Shown: positions 54,837-63,405, numbered from the stretch's first letter. The stretch: DNA of 64,000 nt from Pseudaeromonas sharmana (GCF_042649925.1 NZ_JBHSAF010000015.1:372001-436000); one strand, 5' to 3'. Numbers and translations are program-made. The notes: a model not told the origin generated them from the letters alone.

Positions 54837-56401
54837 GGAGTGGTCTCCGCTGCGGTGGTCGGTTGCAGGTGCTCCGGCACTATGTTGGCCATCATCAGCC
54901 CCAGGGTGCGTTCATCGGCTTCAGCCGCCGACACTTCCCCCACGATGGCGCCATCGGCCATGACGAGGATGCGGTCGGCGAGGGAGAGGATCTCATCCAG
55001 CTCGACGGAGACCAGCAACACCGCCTTGCCCTTGTCGCGCATGGCAATGACTTGCTGGTGGATGTACTCGATGGCACCGATATCGACGCCGCGTGTCGGC
55101 TGGCCGATCAGCAGCACATCCGGGTCCTGCTCCACTTCGCGAGCGATCACCAACTTCTGCTGGTTGCCACCGGAAAAGTTCGCTGTCTTCAGCGTTGGAA
55201 TCGGCGGCCGCACATCCCACTTGGTCATCTTGTCCTGGCATTCCGCCAGGATGGTGGCCTTGTCCTGCAGCAGGCCGCGGTTATACAGGGCACGGTCGTG
55301 ATAGCCGAGGATATAGGCTTCTTGAGCCTCAAAACGGTTGATCAGACCCATCTTGTGACGGTCTTCAGGGACATGGCCCAAACCGTAGTGACGCACCTTG
55401 CGCGGATCGGCTGGTGAGTCAGCGCTTACGAGGTGGCTACCGATGGTAAATTCGCCCGAAGTCGGTTGCAAAATCCCGCCCAGCAGACTCAACAATTCGG
55501 ATTGTCCATTGCCGGAGACGCCGGCGATGCCGACAACTTCACCTGCATGCACGGCAAAGCTGGCCGCCTTGACTCGCGTCACACCGGCGGCATCCACATA
55601 GGTTAACTGCCTGGTTTGCAGCAGTGCCGGTCCCGGCTGTGCCGCTTGCTTGTCGACCTTGAGCCGGACCTTGCGACCGACCATCAGCTCGGCCAGCTCT
55701 TCCTTGTTGGTGTCAGCCGTCGCAACGTGGGCGACCATCTCACCGCGGCGCATGATCGAGACCTGGTCAGTGATGGCGAGGATCTCGCGCAACTTATGGG
55801 TGATCAGGATGACAGTGGTGCCCTGATCGCGCAGCTTGCGCAGAATCTCGAACAGATGGTCGGCTTCCTGCGGGGTCAGCACGCCGGTCGGTTCGTCGAG
55901 AATCAGGATCTTGGCCTGGCGGTAGAGTGCCTTGAGGATTTCAACGCGCTGCTGCAAGCCAACAGGCAGGTTTTCGATACGCTCATGCAGCGGTACCTCC
56001 AGCCCGTAGCGGCTGGCCAGCTCCTTGAGCATTTTTTCTGCTGACGCCATGCTCCTGCCCAGGTGCCAACCACCTTCGGCACCGAGAATGACGTTCTCGA
56101 GCACGGTAAAGTTATTCACCAGCATGAAGTGCTGGTGGACCATGCCGATGCCCGCGGTGATGGCGTCTTGAGAGCCATGGGGGCGAAACGGTTGGCCATC
56201 AATCAGCATCTGGCCGCTGTCGGCATGGTAAAAACCATAGATGATGCTCATCAGGGTCGACTTGCCGGCACCATTTTCGCCGACGATGCCGTGAATACTG
56301 CCTTTGCGAACTTGCAGGTCGATATGACGGTTGGCATGGACTTCTCCGAACCGTTTATCGATGCCGCTAAGTTCAATGGCAAAGTGTGCTGTTTGTTCCA
56401 C
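54833..56401 (-). CDS. Nucleoside-type ABC ATPase with two ATP-binding domains (NupO/YufO-like)
   Basis: A 522-residue protein of two fused ABC domains, as in sugar and BMP-type importers. Domain 1 has Walker A GENGAGKST and Walker B ILILDEPTGVL. Domain 2 has a degenerate Walker A (GVSGNGQSE) and signature FSGGNQQK, with LLIGQPTRGVD as Walker B, where the usual glutamate is replaced by glutamine. One active and one degenerate site is common in this class. The start is GTG at 56401. A hairpin separates it from the upstream binding-protein gene. Confidence 0.92.
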   Translation of the reverse strand: MEQTAHFAIELSGIDKRFGEVHANRHIDLQVRKGSIHGIVGENGAGKSTLMSIIYGFYHADSGQMLIDGQPFRPHGSQDAITAGIGMVHQHFMLVNNFTVLENVILGAEGGWHLGRSMASAEKMLKELASRYGLEVPLHERIENLPVGLQQRVEILKALYRQAKILILDEPTGVLTPQEADHLFEILRKLRDQGTTVILITHKLREILAITDQVSIMRRGEMVAHVATADTNKEELAELMVGRKVRLKVDKQAAQPGPALLQTRQLTYVDAAGVTRVKAASFAVHAGEVVGIAGVSGNGQSELLSLLGGILQPTSGEFTIGSHLVSADSPADPRKVRHYGLGHVPEDRHKMGLINRFEAQEAYILGYHDRALYNRGLLQDKATILAECQDKMTKWDVRPPIPTLKTANFSGGNQQKLVIAREVEQDPDVLLIGQPTRGVDIGAIEYIHQQVIAMRDKGKAVLLVSVELDEILSLADRILVMADGAIVGEVSAAEADERTLGLMMANIVPEHLQPTTAAETTP

Positions 56402-56449
56402 GATAGGGGGTTCCCGAATAGTGCTGCGATGACCTGAGGATAGGCAATA

Positions 56450-56475
56450 AAAGACCGGCCTCCATGGGCCGGCCT
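56450..56475 (-). terminator. Attenuating hairpin after the BMP gene
   Basis: A 9-pair stem (one wobble pair on the minus strand) around AGGCCGGCC with a 6-nt loop is followed on the minus strand by CTTTTATT. It sits between the BMP binding-protein gene and the ATPase gene, the same arrangement as after malE. Confidence 0.68.
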
Positions 56476-56497
56476 CTCATGCGGAGCCCAGGACGAC

Positions 56498-57496
56498 TCA
56501 GTACTTGCAGCTGCTGTCAGCCATGTAGTCGTGTACCTTGATCTTGCCGGCGATGATGTCGGCCTTGATGGCATCGACCTTGGCCTTCATTTCCGGAGTG
56601 ATCAGCTTCTCGTTGTCCTTATCCAGAGCCCAGTCAACGCCGTTTTCGGCCAGGCCCAGGACCTTGACGCCGGGCTTCCAGGTACCTTTGACTGCGTCAT
56701 CCCAGGTTGTGTAGGCGGCCAGACCCACGCTCTTGACCATGGAGGTCAGCATGGTGCCTGGTTGCAGGTGGTTCTGGTTCGAGTCGACACCGATTGCCAG
56801 CTTGCCTGCATCCTTGGCGGCCTGATAGACGCCGATACCGGTACCGCCGGCCGCGGCATAGACGACGTCCGCGCCCTTGGCAAATTGCGACTTGGCCAGC
56901 TCACCGCCCTTGGCCGGGTCAGCAAACGCTGCCGGGGTAGAACCGGTCATGTTCTGGAAAACGTCGATCTTCGGATTGACATACTTGGCGCCTTGCTCAT
57001 AACCGCATTCAAACTTGCGGATCAGCGGGATATCCATGCCACCGACAAAACCGACCTTGCCGGTCTTGGACGCCATCGCGGCCAGGGCTCCGACCAGGAA
57101 CGAACCTTCATGTTCCTTGAACACCACCGACTGGACGTTCGGCTTGTCGACGACCATATCGATGATGGTGAACTGGGTCTTCGGGAATTCGGCCGCTACC
57201 TTTTCGACGGCGGAAGCGAAGTTGAAGCCGACCGCGACGATAGGACCGTAACCACGGCTGGCCAGACGGCGCAGACCCTGTTCACGCTGGGCTTCGTTTT
57301 GCGGTTCGAATTCCTTGACGGTGATGCCCTTGTCTTTCTTGTAAACCTCAACCCCGTTGCGGAATACCGCTTCGTTGAAGGATTTATCGAACTTGCCTGC
57401 AGAGTCGTAGACGACGGCAGGTTCTGAGGCGGCGTGTGCCGACAGGGCTGACAGCGTCAGGGCAGTCAGGGTGGCGAGCTTGAATGTCTTGATCAC
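56498..57496 (-). CDS. BMP-family nucleoside-binding protein
   Basis: A 332-residue periplasmic binding protein of the basic membrane protein (BMP/PnrA) family. The signal peptide ends AHA-A, and the mature part starts SEPAVVYDSAGKFDKSFNEAVF. Family residues for purine nucleoside binding include the FDKSFN motif, EHEGSFLVGA and GVDSNQN. The start is proposed as GTG at 57496, with AAGGA nine bases upstream; the ORF is open 14 codons further. Unlike Gram-positive BMP proteins there is no lipobox. It is first in the operon. Confidence 0.9.
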   Translation of the reverse strand: MIKTFKLATLTALTLSALSAHAASEPAVVYDSAGKFDKSFNEAVFRNGVEVYKKDKGITVKEFEPQNEAQREQGLRRLASRGYGPIVAVGFNFASAVEKVAAEFPKTQFTIIDMVVDKPNVQSVVFKEHEGSFLVGALAAMASKTGKVGFVGGMDIPLIRKFECGYEQGAKYVNPKIDVFQNMTGSTPAAFADPAKGGELAKSQFAKGADVVYAAAGGTGIGVYQAAKDAGKLAIGVDSNQNHLQPGTMLTSMVKSVGLAAYTTWDDAVKGTWKPGVKVLGLAENGVDWALDKDNEKLITPEMKAKVDAIKADIIAGKIKVHDYMADSSCKY

Positions 57497-57599
57497 GATC
57501 GTGTGTCCTTGTTTTTGTATGATTCCGCGTCGTAGCAAAGGATGGCCTTGCCTGCGACCACTCTATGTTAGCAGCAATCCCGGTCAAGTTTGATGCTTA

Positions 57600-57615
57600 A
57601 GAAAACCGATTGCGC
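57600..57615 (-). promoter_or_regulatory. PurR-like site upstream of the BMP gene
   Basis: The 16-mer AGAAAACCGATTGCGC matches 8 of the 11 fixed positions of the PurR operator consensus (ANGCAANCGNTTNCNT), about 105 bp before the BMP start. A purine-responsive control of a nucleoside importer is plausible, but a match of this quality can occur by chance. Confidence 0.3.
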
Positions 57616-57836
57616 TAATAGTTTACAAATTGATCAGTACTGACGGGAAGCGGCCAGCGCGTAATCACGCAAAAAATATGCCAGTTGAGACAGAAACCGA
57701 TACTTGAATGAAGCTGGTGCTGGTTAAACCGCAAGACAATCGAATTAAAAAAGCCGCAGCACGCCACACAGATGCCTTGCGCCGGATACCGTACATGGTA
57801 CCATTTCGGCAGTTAGCTCCATTGAGAGCTGAGCTT

Positions 57837-57865
57837 TTGCTTAATTGCAATAAAATCAATAAATT
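57837..57865 (+). promoter_or_regulatory. Candidate promoter of the polysaccharide locus
   Basis: TTGCTT (57837-57842), a 17-bp spacer and TAAATT (57860-57865) form a plausible sigma70 promoter. It would start transcription near 57872, a few bases before the JUMPstart element. Both hexamers are 4 of 6 matches. Confidence 0.45.
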
Positions 57866-57876
57866 AGTGGTATTTA

Positions 57877-57911
57877 GTGCAATCTGGTAGCGGTAAGCCA
57901 GGGGCGGTAGC
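57877..57911 (+). promoter_or_regulatory. JUMPstart element with ops (RfaH recruitment)
   Basis: The 35-bp stretch reads like the classical JUMPstart found before O-antigen and capsule operons: CTGGTAGC, then GTAAGCCAGG, then GGCGGTAGC (57903-57911). The last part is the ops core that pauses RNA polymerase and recruits the antiterminator RfaH. It lies in the 5' leader of the SLBB export gene, as expected. RfaH dependence is inferred from the motif; rfaH itself is not in the window. Confidence 0.85.
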
Positions 57912-58218
57912 CATGATCTTTTTTGCGTAATTGGCTGTTTTTTGCTCGGTGGCGCGGTGTTTCAGGCGGTGATCACATTTTGCCGGCGCTGGGGCTTGCA
58001 GGTGTGGTACAGGGGTAAAGGTCAGGGTGGCAGGATTGGCCATCAGGGTTTGTGCCTCGGTCACCAGTATCCGTTTTGTCTGGCCGTAGGGCTTGGCGTT
58101 GAAATAAACCATCTCGGCTGGCAGAGGGATATTCGCTACGAGAACCACTCAGCTTGCTCTATTGTTCATGCACCATTTCTTTTCTAACTGCTAATAACAT
58201 CACAGGATAAACCGAACA

Positions 58219-61080
58219 ATGAAACCTGCAGTGATGCGTCCGCTGTTGCTCGGCATGATGCTGAGCCTTGTCTCGTACTCGAGCACGGCCGAAATTCCGG
58301 CCAATGTCATGGCTCAATTCAACCAGTTGTCACCTGCGCAACAAGAGGCGATTGCAGCGCAGTATGGGGTGAGTTTGGACCAGATGCGCAGTCAGGGACA
58401 ATCTGGCAGCCAGGAGCAAACTATGGCTCCAACGTTGTCACCGCGAACGGTCGATACTAGCAACACCAGCCAACGTCCTGTGCTGGTGCCTGACTCATCG
58501 TACTCAGGGCAGACGTTGCAGCCGTTCGGTTATAACATCTTTGCCGGTCAGCCCACCTCCCAGACGCCGTTGGCTGATATTCCGGTACCGGATGACTATG
58601 TCGTCGGGCCGGGCGATGAACTGCGCATCCAGATGTATGGCAAGGAGAACGCCAGTTACCGTCTCAAGGTCACCCGCGATGGCAGTGTCGAGTTCCCCAA
58701 ACTGGGGCCGATCAATGTCGCTGGCCAGTCCTTCGAACAAGTCCGGGCCATGCTCGAGCAGCGCATTGCCGAACAATTCATCGGTGTTGAATCGGCTATC
58801 AGCATGGGTACCCTGCGTACCATTCAAGTGTTTGTCATGGGGGATGCCTATCGCCCGGGCGCCTATAACGTCAATGCACTGACGACGGTGACGCAGGCGC
58901 TGCAGATTGCCGGTGGCATCGATACCGTGGGTTCGCTGCGCAAGGTGCAGGTCAAGCGCGGTGGTGAGGTCATCCAGAACGTCGATCTCTACAAGATGCT
59001 GATCTGGGGCAACACGGAACAGGACATTCGCCTGCGTGCCGGCGATACCATTTTCATTCCGGCCAAGGGCACAGAAGTGACCATCGATGGCCTGGTGAAA
59101 CGCCCCGGTATCTATGAGCTCTCCGGTCCGGCTGGGCTTGGCAACGTGCTGGAAGTTGCGGGCGGGTTGAAAGCCGAGGCGCTGCGCGAGGTGACCGTTA
59201 CCCGTCGCGGCCAGAATGGCATGCAGGTCTTCACGCTGAACATGGCGAACGGTCGCGATAGCGGTTTTACCGTGCGCGACGGTGACGAGATCGTCGCCAA
59301 ACCGACCACGACGGAATTCGACAAGGCCATCGCCATCAAAGGCGCTGCCGTGCGCGAAGGGGTGTACACCTGGCAGCCCGGTATTCGTGTCAGCCAGTTG
59401 ATCAAGGATGCACGCCGCGACCTGAAGAGCACCGCCGATCTGGACTATGCACTGGTCGTACGCGAGGTGAACGCGAACCACGATATCGAGGTACTGCAGT
59501 TCAATCTGGGGCGCGCCATTCAGTTCCCCGGTGAGCTGGATGACCTGTTGTTGCAACCACGCGATCAGCTGCTGATTTTTGATCAACAGGTCAGCTCTAC
59601 ATTTGATCCCCAATTTAACTCCAGAAGCCCGGGATTCGCTAATCAGGCAGGCAATGGTAACTCGGCTGTGAATGGTAACTCGGCTGTGTTAGTTGCCAAT
59701 AATGGTGCAACTAACGGTATGACTGCCGGTGCCGGTATGTTGGCGGGTGCCGCTGCAGGTCAATCCTTAGCGGGGGGCCACGTTGCCAGCAATGCACAGA
59801 TGATGGCGATGCCCGTTGGTCAGCAACAGACGCAGAGCAATAATGAGGCCTTGGCTCAACAAGCGACACGGGTCCAACAGCAGCAAAATAGCCAAGTAAT
59901 GGATCTGAGTACCGGCGCACTGGTCAGTCGTCGAGAACTGGATGAGCGCAACCAGACGATGGATCTGGGGGATGTTTCTCAGGGGGCGGCTGGTGATGCA
60001 TTGGTCAGTCAAAGTCGTCAAAAATTGCTGGCTCCCATCATTGATAAGCTAAAGGCACAATCCAGTACCGACCGCCCGGTGCAAATTGCCGAGATCCGTG
60101 GCGCTGTAAAGTTCCCTGGCGTCTATCCTCTGTCTCGAAACATGACGCAGGCTGATTTGCTGACCGCCGCCGGCGGGTTACGCGAAACGGCATTTTCTGC
60201 TGAGTTGTCGCGTGTCAATGAGGGGGCTCAGGGCAGTCTAGCCATTGATTACCAGCGTTTCACCCTTGAACAGCTGCGCAAGGCCGGTTCACCGCGTGTC
60301 CAATCCAAAGACAGCCTGAATATCCTCGCCAACCCGGATTGGCGTGGCCAGTTGACGGTACAACTGTTTGGCGAGGTGAAATTCCCGGGCACCTATACGG
60401 TACGCCGTGGTGAGACCTTGGGCGAATTACTGAAGCGTGCCGGTGGCGTCACCGAGTATGGCTACGCCAACGGCGGGATTTTTGCCCGCGAATCGCTGCG
60501 CCGTCAGGAAGCCGACCGCATGGTGTATATCAAGGAGCAGTTGCAACAAGAGATTGCCACCATGTCGCTGCGCCGGCAGACCGGCACCCTGGGCGTGCGC
60601 TCTGCGACCCCGGCGGAGGCCTCTGCACTGGTGACCAAGCTGGACAACACCCAGGCCATTGGCCGGATGAGCATCGATCTGCCGGCGATCCTGCAAGGTG
60701 ACAAGCGAGCCGATGTCATGCTGGAAAATGGTGACAAGCTGTATGTCCCGGCGTTCCAGAATGTCATCTCGGTGGCGGGCCAGGTGCAGATGCCGACCTC
60801 GCATGTGTTTGATCCGGCCCTGTCGGTACAGGATTACCTGAACCGCTCAGGAGGTACCAAGAAACAGGCCGATACAGACCGGATTTATGTCATCAAAGCC
60901 AATGGTTCCGTCATGCTGCAAGAGAGCGGTTGGTTTGCCGGTCGTGGTAGCAAGCTGGAACCGGGTGATACCATCATAGCGCCAATCGATACCGATTATC
61001 TGGATAACCTGAGCGCCTGGTCGACGGCGACGCAGATGATGTACCAGTTGGGTGTCGCCTGGTCGGCGATCAAGGATTAA
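58219..61080 (+). CDS. Large SLBB-domain polysaccharide export protein
   Basis: A 953-residue outer-membrane polysaccharide export protein of the Wza/WbfF type. A signal peptide (about 1-24, no lipobox) precedes NQLSPAQQEAIAAQYGV. A Poly_export domain follows at about residues 125-200 (DYVVGPGDELRIQMYGKENA), then several SLBB units (IQVFVMGDAYRPGAYNVNAL, VTIDGLVKRPGIYELSG, IRGAVKFPGVYPLSR, VQLFGEVKFPGTYTVRRG, ISVAGQVQMPTSHVF). Residues about 459-600 are a low-complexity Gln/Asn/Ala/Gly insert with an 18-bp tandem DNA duplication. It is far longer than Wza (about 380). It probably forms the export channel for a capsule or O-antigen-like polymer. Confidence 0.88.
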   Translation: MKPAVMRPLLLGMMLSLVSYSSTAEIPANVMAQFNQLSPAQQEAIAAQYGVSLDQMRSQGQSGSQEQTMAPTLSPRTVDTSNTSQRPVLVPDSSYSGQTLQPFGYNIFAGQPTSQTPLADIPVPDDYVVGPGDELRIQMYGKENASYRLKVTRDGSVEFPKLGPINVAGQSFEQVRAMLEQRIAEQFIGVESAISMGTLRTIQVFVMGDAYRPGAYNVNALTTVTQALQIAGGIDTVGSLRKVQVKRGGEVIQNVDLYKMLIWGNTEQDIRLRAGDTIFIPAKGTEVTIDGLVKRPGIYELSGPAGLGNVLEVAGGLKAEALREVTVTRRGQNGMQVFTLNMANGRDSGFTVRDGDEIVAKPTTTEFDKAIAIKGAAVREGVYTWQPGIRVSQLIKDARRDLKSTADLDYALVVREVNANHDIEVLQFNLGRAIQFPGELDDLLLQPRDQLLIFDQQVSSTFDPQFNSRSPGFANQAGNGNSAVNGNSAVLVANNGATNGMTAGAGMLAGAAAGQSLAGGHVASNAQMMAMPVGQQQTQSNNEALAQQATRVQQQQNSQVMDLSTGALVSRRELDERNQTMDLGDVSQGAAGDALVSQSRQKLLAPIIDKLKAQSSTDRPVQIAEIRGAVKFPGVYPLSRNMTQADLLTAAGGLRETAFSAELSRVNEGAQGSLAIDYQRFTLEQLRKAGSPRVQSKDSLNILANPDWRGQLTVQLFGEVKFPGTYTVRRGETLGELLKRAGGVTEYGYANGGIFARESLRRQEADRMVYIKEQLQQEIATMSLRRQTGTLGVRSATPAEASALVTKLDNTQAIGRMSIDLPAILQGDKRADVMLENGDKLYVPAFQNVISVAGQVQMPTSHVFDPALSVQDYLNRSGGTKKQADTDRIYVIKANGSVMLQESGWFAGRGSKLEPGDTIIAPIDTDYLDNLSAWSTATQMMYQLGVAWSAIKD

Positions 61081-61084
61081 TGCG

Positions 61085-61109
61085 GCAAGGGAGGGGCTGC
61101 CTCCCTTGC
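61085..61109 (+). terminator. Hairpin between the export and chain-length genes
   Basis: A perfect 10-bp stem (GCAAGGGAGG / CCTCCCTTGC) with a 5-nt loop lies just after the SLBB gene. The sequence after it (TCTTAC) lacks a T run, so it is more likely an attenuating or RNA-stabilising hairpin than a full terminator. Confidence 0.4.
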
Positions 61110-61141
61110 TCTTACAAGCTGGTGATGGGCCTGATAACAAC

Positions 61142-62119
61142 ATGACAGAGAAAAACCTAGTAACACCGTTCCAGTCCGGGGCTTTAACCTTGGCGGCAAC
61201 GCGCGATGACGAGATCGATCTGGCCGAGTTATTCCATGCGCTCTGGCGAGGACGCTGGTGGATTATCAGCAGTGGCGTGCTCTGTACGGTGCTTGCCGTG
61301 GCTATTGCACTGTGGCTGCCCAATGTCTATCACGCCGAAGCCAAACTTTCGCCCTCTGCAGAACAGCAAGGGGGCGGCTTAAGTGCGTTGGCTGGTCAGT
61401 TCGGCGGTCTGGCCAGCTTGGCTGGCATCAATCTGGGTGGCGGCGGAACCGACAAGGTCGGTTTGGCGATTGAAGTAGCCAAATCGCGCAAGTTTGTGAC
61501 CACATTTATTCGCCAGCATCGGCTTGAGGTTCCGCTGATGGCAGTGACCAAGATGGATAAACAGAGTGGCGAGCTGGTGGTCGATCCCGAAATTTATGAC
61601 ACTGCACAAGGCAAATGGGTGCGCGAGGTCAAACCGCCAAAAACCGTCGCACCAAGTGATTGGGAGCTCTACAAGGCGTTTATGGAACTGTTCAGTATCG
61701 AGCAGGACAAAAAGAGCGGCATGGTCACCGTTGGCGTGGACTATTTTTCGCCCGACGTAGCCAAGCAGTGGGTTGACTGGCTGGTGGCTGATCTGAATGC
61801 CACCATGAAGCAGCGCGATCAGGCCGATACTGAACGCAACATCGCCTATCTTAAAACTCAGCTTGAGAAAACGGCGGTGGCCGATATGCAGGCCGTGTTC
61901 TACAAGTTGATTGAGGAACAGACCAAGACATTGATGCTGGCCGAGGTCAACCCGGAGTATGTCTTCAAGACACTGGATCCGGCCGTGGTCCCCGAGGAAA
62001 AAGCCAAGCCAAAGCGCGCTTTGATGGTGGTTTTAGGCGGTATTCTAGGCGGTATGTTGGGCATCATGCTGGTATTGGCCCGTCACGCCCTGCGACGGCA
62101 GAAAGAGCCAGTCTTGTAG
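61142..62119 (+). CDS. Wzz-family chain-length determinant protein
   Basis: A 325-residue inner-membrane polysaccharide co-polymerase. TM1 is at about residues 38-60 (WWIISSGVLCTVLAVAIALW), a large periplasmic helical domain follows, and TM2 is at about 293-315 (GGILGGMLGIMLVLARH). It has a short Lys/Arg-rich C-terminus and no tyrosine kinase domain, so it is a Wzz/FepE-like regulator of polymer length. The start at 61142 lacks a strong ribosome site. The last codon and the TAG stop (62117-62119) lie in the first unit of the downstream repeat array. Confidence 0.88.
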   Translation: MTEKNLVTPFQSGALTLAATRDDEIDLAELFHALWRGRWWIISSGVLCTVLAVAIALWLPNVYHAEAKLSPSAEQQGGGLSALAGQFGGLASLAGINLGGGGTDKVGLAIEVAKSRKFVTTFIRQHRLEVPLMAVTKMDKQSGELVVDPEIYDTAQGKWVREVKPPKTVAPSDWELYKAFMELFSIEQDKKSGMVTVGVDYFSPDVAKQWVDWLVADLNATMKQRDQADTERNIAYLKTQLEKTAVADMQAVFYKLIEEQTKTLMLAEVNPEYVFKTLDPAVVPEEKAKPKRALMVVLGGILGGMLGIMLVLARHALRRQKEPVL

Positions 62120-62832
62120 GAGCAAGCGAAGCTCGCGATCAGGTGCTAGTTATGCCCCGGTTTTTGTAGGGCAAGCGAAGCTCGCGATCAGGTGCTAGTT
62201 ATGCCCCGGTTTTTGCAGGAGCAAGCGAAGCTCGCGATCAGGTGCTAGTTATGCCCCGGTTTTTGTAGGGCAAGCGAAGCTCGCGATCAGGTGCTAGTTA
62301 TGCCCCGGTTTTTGTAGGGCAAGCGAAGCTCGCGATCAGGTGCTAGTTATGCCCCCGTTTTTGTAGGAGCAAGCGAAGCTCGCGATTAGGTGCTAGTTAT
62401 GCCCCGTTTTTTGTAGGGCAAGCGAAGCTCGCGATCAGGTGCTAGTTATGCCCCGGTTTTTGTAGGAGCAAGCGAAGCTCGCGATCAGGTGCTAGTTATG
62501 TTCCGGTTTTTGTAGGAGCAAGCGAAGCTCGCGATCAGGTGCTAGTTATGCCCCGGTTTTTGTAGGAGCAAGCGAAGCTCGCGATCAGGTGCTAGTTATG
62601 CCCCGGTTTTTGTAGGGCAAGCGAAGCTCGCGATTAGGTGCTAGTTATGCCCCGGTTTTTGTAGGGCAAGCGAAGCTCGCGATCAGGTGCTAGTTATGCC
62701 CCGGTTTTTGTAGGGCAAGCGAAGCTCGCGATCAGGTGCTAGTTATGCCCCGGGTTTTTGTAGGGCAAGCGAAGCTCGCGATCAGGTGCTAGTTATGCCC
62801 CGGTTTTTGTAGGAGCAAGCGAAGCTCGCGAT
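62115..62832. repeat. Tandem array of 15 REP-like units (49-50 bp period)
   Basis: Fourteen full head-to-tail units of 49 or 50 bp and a terminal partial one. Each starts TGTAGG(A)GCAAGCGAAGC, continues TCGCGATCAGGTGCTAGTTA and ends TGCCCCGGTTTT. The core resembles gammaproteobacterial REP sequences: read on the minus strand, GCGAGC-TTC-GCTTGC forms a 6-pair hairpin with one wobble. The units are nearly identical, including the part between the REP cores. Variants include GGGC versus GGAGC, GATTAGG in units 6 and 11, TGCAGG in unit 3 and TTCCGG in unit 8. The first unit overlaps the stop codon of the chain-length gene. Confidence 0.93.
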
Positions 62833-63140
62833 TCATGTTTTAAACCGTTTGCGCTGAGCCGTTGAAGAGAGTTTTAAAAAACTGTTGTTCGACAGCCTCA
62901 CCACGAACGACGAGTGGTTCACCACGTAGGAGAGGTACCAACACAAGGGTGCTCAATACCGGTGAATAAGAACATCACATATCGATGATGCATGGCATGG
63001 TTGATTTGTGAGCAAGGTCAATTGACAAATCATTTGCGATTCGTAGTCGATTGACTATACCCTGAGGCGTGGCGCTTGATGTTTCTTAACAAACGTCGAG
63101 CGCCTGTCTACTCCAAGTAACAATAAACGAGGAAACACGG
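62833..63140. other. Gene-free region between the repeat array and the YjbE-like gene
   Basis: 308 bp without a gene. Near its right end a possible promoter is TTGCGA (63034-63039), 16 bp, TATACC (63056-63061). It is overlapped by the inverted repeat TAGTC-GATT-GACTA (63044-63057) and preceded by the palindrome GTCAATTGAC (63017-63026). These could be regulator sites for the downstream genes. I recognise no specific regulator consensus. Confidence 0.4.
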
Positions 63141-63365
63141 ATGAAGAAAATCGTTGCCACTCTGGCTGCGGCTCTGGTTCTGGTCGGCAGCAATGCCATG
63201 GCGGCTGGCACTACCGAAGGTTCTACTGGTAGCTCCATGGGAGCCACTGCCGCTGTAGCCGGTGTCTCTGTTGCGGCTATCGGTGTTGCTGTAGCGCTGG
63301 ATGACAGCTCTACCAACAACACTTCTACCAGCACCAGCACCAGCACCACGACTGCTACCAAGTAA
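63141..63365 (+). CDS. YjbE/GfcA-like small secreted threonine-rich protein
   Basis: A 74-residue protein with a Sec signal peptide (cleavage likely after NAMA, residue 21) and a Gly/Ser/Ala middle with a hydrophobic stretch (AAVAGVSVAAIGVAVAL). Its tail is a Ser/Thr repeat (STSTSTSTTT). This layout matches YjbE and GfcA (YmcD), the first genes of the yjbEFGH and group 4 capsule operons. Function is unknown but tied to extracellular polysaccharide. A GAGGAA ribosome site precedes the ATG. A terminator-like hairpin follows before the yjbF-like gene. Confidence 0.75.
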   Translation: MKKIVATLAAALVLVGSNAMAAGTTEGSTGSSMGATAAVAGVSVAAIGVAVALDDSSTNNTSTSTSTSTTTATK

Positions 63366-63373
63366 GTGTTATC

Positions 63374-63405
63374 AAACCGCCTTCTCTTGCGGGGAGGCGG
63401 TTTTT
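63374..63405 (+). terminator. Hairpin between YjbE-like and YjbF-like genes
   Basis: A 9-bp perfect outer stem (AAACCGCCT / AGGCGGTTT) with an additional inner stem, followed by further T. It probably attenuates transcription so that the small secreted protein is made in excess of the downstream genes. Confidence 0.78.

Larger units (their letters stand above)
57497..58218. other. Gene-free region before the polysaccharide locus
   Basis: 722 bp without a supported gene. The left part serves the leftward BMP operon. The right part, more AT-rich around 57830-57880, holds a promoter candidate and the JUMPstart/ops element, giving a leader of roughly 345 nt before the export-protein gene. A short ORF (ATG ATC TTT TTT GCG TAA, 57913-57930) starts immediately after ops. 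Opposite-strand and other ORFs of 60-94 codons here lack ribosome sites. Confidence 0.6.

Noticed and set aside
57708..57890. 60-codon plus-strand ORF before the JUMPstart element
   Set aside because: No ribosome site, and it runs through the promoter candidate; composition is that of AT-rich non-coding DNA.
57864..58148. 94-codon minus-strand ORF across the JUMPstart leader
   Set aside because: It starts at GTG without a ribosome site, overlaps the JUMPstart element on the other strand and resembles no family I know.
58504..59613. 369-codon open frame antisense to the SLBB exporter
   Set aside because: Shadow of the coding strand; no ribosome site and no family features.
62115..62832. Repeat array considered as a CRISPR array
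   Set aside because: The segments between repeat cores are themselves identical from unit to unit, so there are no unique spacers, and no cas genes are nearby.
62967..62980. TAAGAACATCACAT as an RcsAB box before the YjbE-like gene
   Set aside because: Only about 9 of 14 positions agree with the consensus, with the right half poor. The RcsB link comes from E. coli yjbE, not from this sequence.
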